Below the pieces are notes generated by a model. The model had not been told where the DNA came from, did no database searches, and saw only the letters and a program-made list of their open reading frames with translations. From contig NC_091695.1 of the NCBI RefSeq assembly GCF_041296265.1, positions 39,265,001 to 39,329,000 on the forward strand: a DNA stretch of 64,000 nucleotides, written 5' to 3'. Position 1 is the stretch's first letter. Each line of letters starts with the position of its first letter. The stretch is from Equus caballus (lineage: Eukaryota > Chordata > Mammalia > Perissodactyla > Equidae). The position numbers and the translations under genes were made by a program. Positions 48,301 to 60,300 of the stretch are shown here, in pieces.

Positions 48301-51300
48301 ATTTCTTTGAAGAGTTTTTTGCTTCTTTTTTCCTTTCAGCTTTTTTTTTCTTTTGTGAGTTCCTCTTAAGTGTTCTTTTTCTATCAAAATCTTGACTTAC
48401 GCTCATTTTCAACAATCTAGGGATTAAAAAGTAAAATGGAATTATATTAAAAGTGTATAAAATTAGAACATATTTTCACCAAAATTAAGAGCAAATTCAA
48501 AAAGATAAAAAAGCAATTTTCAGATATAATTTCACAAAGTTAGTTTTTTCTAAATTATACAAAATTATTAATATTAAAGTCAAAATATAAGTTACAATTA
48601 ATGAATATTATTTAAAAGCTGAAATTTTTAACACTATTGAAAATTTAACTAAATCTTCTAAATATTCCTGTAAGAATAAAACCATTCACAACTCTAATAT
48701 TCAGTGTTCATTTAGCTGCTGATATAAAGAGTTGGTTCTGCACGCAGGTTCTATCTAGACCTGTGCTGTCCAATACAGCAGCCACTAACTACATGGGTCT
48801 CCTGAGCACTGGAAACGTGGGCAGTCCGCAGTGAGATGTGCCGGAAGTGTAAATTACACATCAGATTTTGAATATTTAGTATCAAAGAAGGTAAAATATC
48901 TCATAAATAATTTTTTATACTGATTACACGTTGAAATGATCATATTTCGGGTATACTGGGTTAAACTTAATATTAATCTCACCTGTTTATTTTTTTTTAA
49001 ATGTGGCGACTGGAAAACTGCAGATTGCCTCTGTGGCTCTCGCATTTCTATTGGACAGTGCCAGTCTAGACCTACACATACACAAATTCAAGAGTAACAG
49101 GCATCCGCCCTCACGTGCAAGTCTTCCAGATACTGTACTATTCCACAAATGCCTCCAGAACCATAAATTGAAACATGTAGAGAAAATGGGCACTGGGCAC
49201 GACTGGGAAACGACACTTCATTATGCAAGAATTTATTTGACAGGTTAATTTGTCTTTTTCTCTTACCTAAGTCCTTCTGCTGTTCAATTCTTCCCTACGT
49301 TCCAAAGCAGTGTCCATTTCTGATGTCAGCAGGGGCACAATCCATAAACCTTTAGACTTAGGTGGCCTTTGCTTCCAAGACAGAGCAAGAGATGCAGAGA
49401 AGCGTTTTGCTGGGGGCTGAATGATGTTAGTCACAAGGGCAGATGATGAGGGTTATGGGTGATGCTGTGCCACTGCTGAGTGACAGAGATGCCACATGTA
49501 TCTGTAATAAACCAACTGTTTTGTGTATTTGTGATATGAGGGCCTTCTAAAGTGCAGGGCCCAGGGAAGGAGCCCCTCTTGCTTAAATGTAAAAGTAGCA
49601 CTGGCTGGTGGAGATGTGTTGTTGCAGAATTTTTGGAAAGCAATGTGGCAACATCTATGAAAATGTACCTGAACCATTGATGAAGCAACCCCATTCCTGT
49701 GACTCTAGCCCACAGGTACAACAGCACACTTGGTAAGGTTATCAACAGCCATCAACACACGGCCAATCTTGGAAAACAGATTCTCAACCCGGGGAAACAT
49801 CAGAATTACCTGGGAAACTTTTTCCTAATACAGCGGCCTGGTCTCTCTACCTCATATATTAAATTCCCTGGGGAAGAGCTCAGACATGTATATTTTTAAA
49901 AAGCTCCCCAGGTGATACTAAAGTGTATCTCTGGTTAAATTACAAATCTAAAAAAGTGCACAGAGTCAACAGATTATGTTCCATTATAAACTCCTGGGCC
50001 ATATTCAAATTTTACTTTTCAAATTTTCTTTAAATAAGGGGGCTTTTATTTGGGATTCTGAAATCTCTAACAAAGAAAACTGTAATTCAGAACATATCAT
50101 TAACTCAGACTTATCAGAGTTTACTGATTTCTCTGCACTATGAAAGAGTGCTTAAGTAAGATCACAGGGTACACTAGACCACAGAGAACCTGTTTAGTCT
50201 ACAGTAGTCCCCCCGATCTGAGGGGGATACATTCCAAGACCCCCAGTGGATGCCTGAAACTTTGGACAGTACCAAACCATATATATACCATGTTTGATAA
50301 AGTCTAATGTATAAATTAGGTACAGTAAAAGATCCACAACAATAACTAATAATAAAGTTGGCTTTGGGGCCATTATGAAGTAAAATAAGGGTTACCTGAA
50401 CATAAGCACTGTGATATCATGATTGTCGCTCTGACAACCGAGACAGCTACTAGGGGACTAATGAGCGGGGAGCGTACACAGCACGGACACGATGGACAAA
50501 GGGATGATTCACCTCTCCGCAGGACAGGGTGGGAGGGCGAGAGATTCCTCACACTACTCAGACTGGCGTGCAAGTTAAAACTTATGAATGGTTTATTTCT
50601 GGAATTTTCCATTTAATATTTTCAGAGTGCAATTGACTAGGGGTAACTGACACCACTGACAGTGAAACTGTGGATAAGGGGGACTCCTGTACTTAAGACA
50701 ACAAACTGATCAAGAAGCGTCCAGATAGTTAACACATTAACACAAGGCATTCTCTTACTAAATTATGTTGGAGAGGAACTCTGGTAGCCTAATTCAAGTT
50801 GCTATTCACAGGAGTAATAAATGAGGTTAAATTTAAGAAAAGAGCAGTTTTTCCATTATTTAGTGTGAATTATTTTGTATGAAAACTGAAACTACCAAGT
50901 GATATTAGATTTACTTAAGAAATGTATATAACCAGATATCTGTCAAACTTTCACACTTGAATAAATCCCAAACACATGAGCCGCAGATGACACTTACTTT
51001 TGGCAGTCTAATTTCTGAGCATCTTTCTCATGCTTCTCCTTTGCTAGGAGTTTTATGTTTCTCTCTGTTACCAACTGCTTTCCAGGAACCTCTGGAATCC
51101 CCATGGCTGCTGCAAATTTTGCTGCACCTTGATCAGTCAGAAAGCAGTGAGGTGTCTAGAGCCAGAAAGAAAGGGAAAATGGTTAGTTTTTTGAAAAAGT
51201 TAAAATCTTTTTCATTGTTTGAAAGGTGTAGAAATAATTACTTCTCTGGGTACAAAGCCTCAAAAATGCAGATTCCACTGGCTTGCTTTTCCGGATGTTG

Positions 51301-54300
51301 GAACCAGCTTGGTCCTCTGAGTTTTTGTATTTTTAAAAAAAACTCAAAAATGGTGGAATAGTACTAGGAATGTGACTTACGTATGACCTTAAATTTAGCG
51401 AACTTAATCCATTTTTATTTGACACATGCTATTGAACAGTGGGTGTGTTGAGTTTGTGTGTGTTATACGTGTGGAGAGAAGGCTAAAGAAAATACAGGAT
51501 AACATGAAAACAAAGTAATCACTGGTTAAATGATTACTATTCAAACTACATTGTCAACAGAGTCAGAATCTTGGCTTAGTCGAGAAACTTAAATAACACG
51601 GCTTCCATTCTTTTATATAATTTTAGGAGAACAGTGATCTCAAGTATTTCCTACAGTCAGACCCCTTTTAGTCACCAGAGTACACAAGTAACAATTCCAT
51701 AGGAGAAGGATGCTTTATTATCACATATACCTTTTCCATAACAAGCCGCGCAAGTTTAATGGGATTTGCTACACAGCGGACTGCAGACACGGCTCCTGCA
51801 GACAGGTCTTTTCCGTTCATGATACTGGCATCCATTTCAACTTCACCGTCTGTGTTTAAGACAGATCCAAAACCTAAAACCAAAAACAGGTTAAAAAAGA
51901 AGAATTAGGAATTTAGAAATAGGTTTAGTTTCCTCTAGGCTGCCTACTTCAATTCATCCTCTACCCCATTACCAGAGGAAAAATTTTTAAAACACAAATC
52001 TGACTTGGCACCCCATGACCCACACAATAAAAAGTATGAAGTGCTTTCTGATCTGGCCTCTGACTTACTTTTCTAGCCACATCTCCTCTCCTTGGCTATG
52101 CTTTACTGAAATACTAGGTTTCTCTGAAAGTGCCAAAAGCTCTCATTACTGTGTCATTCCTCTTCACTCTTGCACATTCTGTTCTCTTTATCACTAGCAC
52201 TCTTTCTCCAATATGCCTAGATGATGTCTATAAGTCTAGCTGTTCTTAACCTTTTTGTGCCTGTTGCCTCATCTGTAAAATGGGATAAGAACAAAGCTCA
52301 AGAATATTTAAAGGATTATAAAAATATCCAGCAACTAACAAGATAGACTTCACAATGTCTGGTATCCAATAAGAAATTACCAGGCTCACAAAGAAACAGG
52401 AAAACGTGACCCATAATGAAGAGAAAAACACTCAACTGACAGTAACAGACCCAGAAACGACACAAATGATAGAAGCAGTAGACAAAGATGTTAAAACAGC
52501 TGTTATAACTATATTCCATGTGTACCAGAATGTGGAGGAAAATATAAAAAGGACCCAAACAGAACTTCTAGAGATGAAAAAAAGAAGTCTGAAATGAAAA
52601 ATACACTGGATAGTATTAACACCAGATCAGACACTGCAGTAGAAAAGGTTTATGAACTTAAAGACACAGCAATAGAAACTATCCAAAATGAGAAAACCAA
52701 AAAAGACTGAAAAAAAAAACAAAAAAAGAACAGAGCATCACTGAACTCAGGGACAATTTCAAGAAGCCCAATGTATGTATAACTGGAGTTCCCGAAAGTA
52801 GAGGTGAGACAGAGAAACAAAAAAAATATTTAAGGAAATAATGGATAAAACATTTTCAAATTTCATGAAAACTATAAATTCACAGATCTGAGAAGCTCAA
52901 TAAACTCCAAGGAAAAGAAATATGAAGAAAACTACACCCAGGCATACCATTAGGTAGAGAGGAAAAAAGACAAAATTTATTTCTTGTCAGAAATGATGTA
53001 AGCCAGAAGACCATGTAGCAACATCTTTAAAGACCTGAAAGAAAAAACCAGTCATGTTGAAATTCTATACCTGGCGAAAGTATCTCTCAAAAAAAGAAAA
53101 CAAAGACTTTTTCAGACACACTAAAGCTGAAAGAATTGATCAGTATCACATGAGCAATAGAAGAAATGTTAAAGGAAGTTCTTCAAGCAGAAGGAAAATG
53201 ACAGCACGTAGCAATCAGGATCCACACAAAAGAATGAAGAGCACTGGAAACGGCTAATGTGTGGATAAGCAGAAATATTTTTTCCCTTTATTTTTAAAAT
53301 AACTTTAAAATATAACTGTTTAAAAGAAAAATAATAATGTATTGGGCAATTGATAATATACACAGAAGTAAAATATATGATAATAATAGCACAAAGGCCA
53401 GGAGAGGGGAAACAGAAGTATGCTGTTGCAGTGTTACAGCACAATGCATGAAGCGCTATTATCACTTGAAGGTGGATGGTGACAAGTGAAAGAGGTATAC
53501 TACAAACCCTAAAACAACCCTTAAAAAAAAGAAGTCTAGCTACTAGGCCAACAAAGGAGGTAAGATGGAATCATATACAACATTCAATCATTCCAAAAAA
53601 AGGCAGAAAGAGAGGAAAAAATAAACAATGAATAGATTGGAAAAATAGAAAACAAATAGCAAGATGACAATTTATACCTAACCATATCAATAATCACATT
53701 AAATGTAAATGGTCTAAACATCCCCCAAAAAAGCAGAGATTGTCAACTTGTATAAAAGATAAGACAATCATACTCTGCCTATAAGAAATCTACTTTAAAC
53801 ATAAAGACACAAGTAGTTTAAAAGTAAAAGAATTGAAAAGTTATACCATGACAAAATAAATCAAATGAAAGCTGGAGTCGATATATTTTTATTTATTTAT
53901 TTATTTTTTTGAGGAAGATTAGCCCTGAGCTAACTACTGCCAGTCCTCCTCTTTTTTGCTGAGGAAGCCTGGCCCTGAGTTAATATCATGCCCATCTTCC
54001 TCTACTTTATACGTGGGACGCCTACCACAGCATGGCTTGCCAAGCAGTGCCATGTCCACACCCGGGATCCGAACCGGCAAACCCCGGGCCGCTGAGAAGG
54101 GAAACGTGCGAACTTAACCACTGCGCCACCGGGCCGGCCCCTGGAGTAGATATATTAATGTCAGGCAAAGTATACTTCAGAACAAGGAACATTAAATGAT
54201 AATGAGGACATTAAGCAATAATAAAGAGGTCAATTTACCAAGAAGACAACAATCTATGCACTGAACAACAGCTTCAGAATAAACGAAGCAAAAACTTATA

Positions 54301-57300
54301 GAACTCAAAGGAGAAATAGAAAAATCCACAATTGCAATTAAAGACTTCACCACTCCTCTCTCAGTAATGAATAGACAGAAAATCAAGATATAGAAGATAT
54401 GAACAACATTATCAACCAACTTGATCGTATCAAGATTTACAGAACTTTCCACCCAACAACTGCATCCAGTATGTTCTTTAGAAGTGCAAATGGGATATTT
54501 ACCAAGAGAGACCATCTTCTCAGCCAAAAACAAAGCTTACAAAATTTAAAAGAAGGCAAATCACACAAAATATGTCCTTTGATGGTAACAGAATTAAATT
54601 AAAAATATTTGGAAAATCCACAAATATTTGGAAATTAAGTATCAGACTTCTAAATAACCCATGGTTTAAAGAGGAATCACAAGGGAAATTGGAACACATT
54701 TTGAACAGAATGAAAATGAAAAGACAATGTGTAAAAACTTGTAGGATGCAATCAAAGTAATACTTAGTGTAAAATTTAAAGCATTAAACGCTTGAATTAG
54801 AAAAAAATGATCTCACATTAATGATCTAACGGGAAAAAGAAAAGCAAATTATTCCCAAGACAAGCTGAAGAAAGGAGACAATAAAGATAAATCAATGAAA
54901 TTTAGAACAGAAAAACAGTAAAAGGAAAAACAAGAAAATCCAAAAAACCCTCCCCAAGCCAAAAGCTAGTTCCCTGAAGCTCACTCAAAGAAAGAGATAA
55001 CCTGAATACTCCCATGCCTATTAAAGAAGCCAATTTTAGTAAAAACTTTCCTTCAAAACAAAACAAAAAACAAACTCGAGCCCCAGATGGCTTCACTGGC
55101 AAATTCTACCAAATATCTACAAAGGAATCATATAATTTTATACAAACTCTTCAAGAAAAACAGAAAAGGATGGCACACATTTCAATTCATATGAAGCCAG
55201 CACTATTCTCATATCAAAACTAGACAGATATCATAAGAAAATAAAACTACAGACCAGTATCCCTCATGAATACAGATACAAAATTCTCAAGAAAACACTA
55301 TCAAATCAAACCAAGCATCAGAGAAGAAAAACCTATCACAACATCACAACAAAGTGGTGTTAATCCCAGGGATGCAAAGTTGGTTCAAAATTCAAAAATC
55401 AATCAATTAATATTCACCCTATCAATAGACAAAAGAAAAACGACATGGTATCTCAATAGATGCAGAAAAAGGATTTGATAAAATTCAACATCCATTCATG
55501 AGAGAAAAACATCTCAGGAAACTAAGAATAATGGGACCTGCTCAATCTGAGGAAGGGCATCTGTAAATTCCTACAACCAACGTCATACTTAATGGTGAAA
55601 GACACTGCTATCCCTCTAAGATTGGAAAAAATGCAAGTGTGTTTGCTCTCACCATTCTTATTCAACAATAAGGCAAGGAAAGAAAGAAAAGGCATAAAGA
55701 TCAGAGAGAAGAAATAAAACTGTCTTTATTTGCAGATGATACTTACTACATAGCTACAATAATCAAGACAGTGTGGTACCAGCAAAAGAATAGACAAACA
55801 GATCAATTAAACGGAATAGAGAGCCCAGAAACAGACCCAAATAAACACTGATCTTTGACAAAGGAGCTGTGATACCATGATTTATAATAAATGTATATTT
55901 TGGTCTTTGTCCACAGTTCCTGGCTCACAGCTCCCAAAACCCTTGGTATTTCCTAAAGCATGAGAGCAATGGGAGTATCTTTTGTTACAATATTTGGTCT
56001 TTTGTCCTCAGTTCCTGAAATTGCTTTGAAGCCACAAAGGTGAAATGGGTGTCTTGTTACTCATAACAAGCCCTGTTCCACTACAACTGAGTTTATGTTA
56101 ACGAGGCAACTTTTAGGAATCCCCTAAAGATGGGGGCTGTGCCATAGGAACCAACTATGAATAAAGGGTTGAAACTTTGAGCCCCACTCCCTGATTTCTG
56201 GGGAGGAGAGAAGGGCTGGAGGGTGAATCAATCACCAATGGCCAGTGATTTACTCAACCATGCCTAAGTAATGAGGCCTCCATAAAACCCAAAAGGACAG
56301 GGTTCAGAGAGCTTCCAGGACAGTGAACCAGAACACTTTAACATGCCACTATGCTGGGCTCCAAACTCCACAGGGACAGAGGATGTCACCCTAGGTATCT
56401 CTTCATCTACTTGTTGATTCATATCCTTTAACATCCTCTTTAATACTGTAAAACAGTAATCTAGTGAGTAAATTGGCTTCCTGAGTTCTGCGAGCTACTC
56501 TAGCACATTAATCCAACCCAAGGAGAGGGTCAAGGGAACCTTTGATCTATAGCCAGTCTGCCAGAAGCAGAGGTTACAACCTGGACTTGCAACTGGCATC
56601 TGAAGTGGAGGGCACTCCTGTGGGACTGAGCCCCTAACCTGTGGAATCTGATGCTATCTCTGGGTAAACAGTGTCAGAATTGAGCTGGATTTAAGACACC
56701 CAGCTGGTGTCTGACAATTGCTTGGTGGTACGGAAAAACCCACACCATTGGAATCGGGTGAAGAATCTTAGGAATAAAAGCAATACAATGGAGTAAAAAT
56801 AAGTCTTTTCAACAAATAGTGCTGGAACAACTGGACATCCATACGCCAAAAACTGAAAGTATACATAGATCTTAAACCCTTCACAAAAATTAACTCAAAA
56901 TTGATCACAGACCTAAACGTAAAATGCAAAATGATAAAATTCCTAGAAGATAACATGGAAGACCACCTAGACGACCTTGCGTTTGGCTTTTCAGATACAA
57001 TACCAAAGGCATGAACCATGAAAGAAAAAATTATTAAGGTGGACTTTATTAAAATGAAAAATTTCTGCCCTATGAAAGACACTGTCAGGAGAATGAAAAG
57101 ACAAGGCACAGACCGGGAGAAACTACTTGTAAAAGACCTATCTGATAAAGGACTGCTATCTAAAATACACAAAGAAGTCTTAACATTCAACAATAAGGAA
57201 ATAAACAACCTGATTAGAAAACGAGTCAAAGACCTTAACTGACACCTCACCAAAGACGGCAAATAAGCATATGAAAAAAGTCAATTGTATATTCATATAC

Positions 57301-60300
57301 TAGCAATGAACAATTGGTAATTAAAATTTTAAAAAGTAGTCCTTACGACAGCACCAAAATACATGAAATAATTCGGTATAAATCTAAGCTTTGTATGCTG
57401 AAAACTACAAAACACTGATAAAAGAAATCAAAGAACATCTAAATAAATGGAAGTATATACTGTGTTCACACACCAGAAGGCTCAGTACTAACATTTCAAT
57501 TCTCTCCAAACTAACCTGTACATTCAACACAATCTTAATAAAAATTCTAGCAGGATTTTTTTGTAGAAATTGACAAAGTGATTCTCAAACTTGTGGGAAG
57601 GGAAAGGGACTAGAGCAGCCAAAACAAACATGAAAAAAATAGAGCTGCAAGACTCTTACTACCTGATTTTAAGAAAAAACATAAAACTACAGTAATCAAG
57701 ACATTATGGTATTAGTGAAAGCACACACATATAGACAAATGGAACAGAAGAGAGTCCAGAAATACACCCATAAATATAAAGTCAACTGATTATTGACAAA
57801 AGTGAAAGGGCATTTCAATGGAGAAAGGATTGTCATTTCAACAAGTGGTGCTGGAACAATGACGCAAAACTGAACCTTGATACACACCTCGCTCCATATA
57901 CAAAAACTTATTAGCAACGATCATAGACCTCAATCAAAAACCTGGAACTAGGAAATTTCTAGAAGAAAATAAAAGAGAAAAATGTTTGTGTCTCTGGGTT
58001 TGGCAAGTATGTCTTAAGATATGACACAAAAAGCATGATCCATTAAAAAAACTGATAAATTGGACTTGGACAAAATTAAGAACTTCTGTTCTCTGAAAGA
58101 CACTAAGAGAAAGAAAAGACAAGCCACAGACTGGGAGCAAATATCTGCAATCACATACAGGCAGACCTCAGAGATATTGTAGGTTTGGTTCCAGTCCACT
58201 GCAATAAAGTGAGTATGGCAATAAAGCAAGTCACACGAATTTTTTTGGTTTCCCGGTGCACACGGTTATGTTTCCTGATACTGTACTCTATTAAGTATGC
58301 AATAGCATTATGTCTAAAAAACCAATTTACGTAACTTAATTAAAAAATACTCTATTGCTAAAAAATGCTAACCATCATCTGAGCCTTCAGCAAGCTGTAA
58401 TCTTTTTGCTGGTGGAGAGTCTTGTAAAAAACAAAACACAACAAAGTGAAGTGCAATTAAAGCAGGGCACAATAAAATGAGGTATGCCTGTATCTGATAA
58501 AAGACCTATTTCTAGAATACATAAAAAATTCTTAAAACTCAGTAATAAGAAAAAAAATCAATAAAGAAATTGACAAAAGACTTGAAAGATGTTAAATAAA
58601 CATCATTTGCCATTAAGGAAATGCAAATTAACACTAGCATGAGTTCTACCATACACCTATTAGAGTGGCTAAAATGAAACATACTGACAATACCAAGTGT
58701 TGGTGAAGATGCAGAGTGACTAGAACTTTCATACCTTGCTGGTGGGAACAGAAAACAGTAGGCACTTTGGAAAACAGCTTGGCAGTTTCAAATAAAGTTA
58801 AATATATACTTCCATATGATCAGCAATCCCACACCTAAGCTATTCACTCACAAGAAACAAAAACATGTTCACACAAAAACCTGCATGCAAATGTTTACCA
58901 TGACTCGTAATGGCCCCAAATTGAACATGTCATTCAGGTAGTGAATAACTAATCTGGTGGTATATCCCTACAATGGAATAGCACTCAACAATAAAAAGGG
59001 ATAAACTACAAATACTTGTGTCAACATGGATAACCCTCCAAAGCATTACGCTAAGTCAAGAATCCAGACTCTAAAGGCTACATATTGTATGATTCCATTT
59101 ATGACATTCTGGAAAAGGCAAAACCATAGGGACGGAAAACACAAGAGTTGTTGCCAGGGACTAGGGGTGAACGGAGGTGTGGACTCAAAGGGTCATTTTT
59201 GAGTAACGGAACTGTTTTACATATATTTTTTCTCTTTTTTTTCTTTCTTTCTTCTTTTTTCTTTTTTTTTTTTGAGGAAGATTAGCCCTGAGCTAACATG
59301 TGCTGCCAATCCTCCTCTTTTTGCTGAGGAAGACTGGCCCTGAGCTAATATCCATGCTCATCTTCCTCTACTTTATACGTGGAACGCCTACCACAGCATG
59401 GCTTGCCAAGCGGTGCCATGTCCACACCCGGGATCCGAACCGGCAAACCCTGGGCCACCGAAGCAGAACGTGTGCACTTATCTGCTGCGCCACCAGGCCG
59501 GCCCCGGAACTGTTTTATGTTTGGATTGTGGTGGCGGTTACATGACTACTCATGTCTGCCACATATGTGGAGCTGTACACTAAAAACTGGAACTTTACTA
59601 CATACAAATGATACTTTAAAAAAATCCATTAAAATGGTATGGTATCAGGTTAACGGACTCTAAACCTGGTTGTACTTCAGAATCACCTGTAAATCTTCAA
59701 AACAAATAAATTCCTAGACCCCATCACAGATTTTTATCTTATAGATGTTACATTATAAGACATTCAGGAAGACGGTGGATAAATTAAAATCCTATTATCT
59801 CAAAGACTCTTCGATGGCTTATAAAATTGAACTGTAGGGAGAATAAATTAACTCTTTAAAGTTCTGTGTAAATGCTGCTCTATTCCATTGAGAGCAAAGG
59901 GTCATTATTTGGTTGCCTTTAAAGGATATTTCTAGCATTTAAATCTAAAAGTTCAGTTTTTACAGTGCTAGTTTCTAATAAACTACTTTTTAATAAACTA
60001 AGTATTATGAAACAAGCTTTAAACATAAAGTGAAAACCATACTTAAATGTGAATACAATGTAAACAATGCTATTACAAAGATTCAGGTAAGTTGTGTTAT
60101 GAATGCTAATTATTGCCACTAAGCTCAATAACTACCAGGAGTCAGCTTTTTGTACAAAGTTCCCCAATAGTTATTCTAGCGGATTATAGCAGCGGCTGCT
60201 GGAAATACTGTTTGCTCATATCAACCTCAGCTGGGAAAAGAAAATGGAAAACAGAGCCCAAGGCAGACAGTATGCTGTTACAAGTCCTCCTTTCTCCCCA

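Larger units (their letters stand above)
52300..57285 (+). mobile_element. Long old L1 (first copy), interrupted
   Basis: 5' part near 52330-52710 reads ORF1-like coiled-coil codons ([14 protein letters not shown], then MKKRSLK). ORF2 reverse transcriptase remains at 55440-55745 ([22 protein letters not shown]). The ORF2 3' part is at 56785-57260 (AGTGCTGGAACAACTGGACA). Interrupted by an ERE (53888-54140) and an LTR (55869-56768). Many stops. It lies in the ASRGL1 intron between coding exons 1 and 2, antisense to the gene. Confidence 0.88.
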
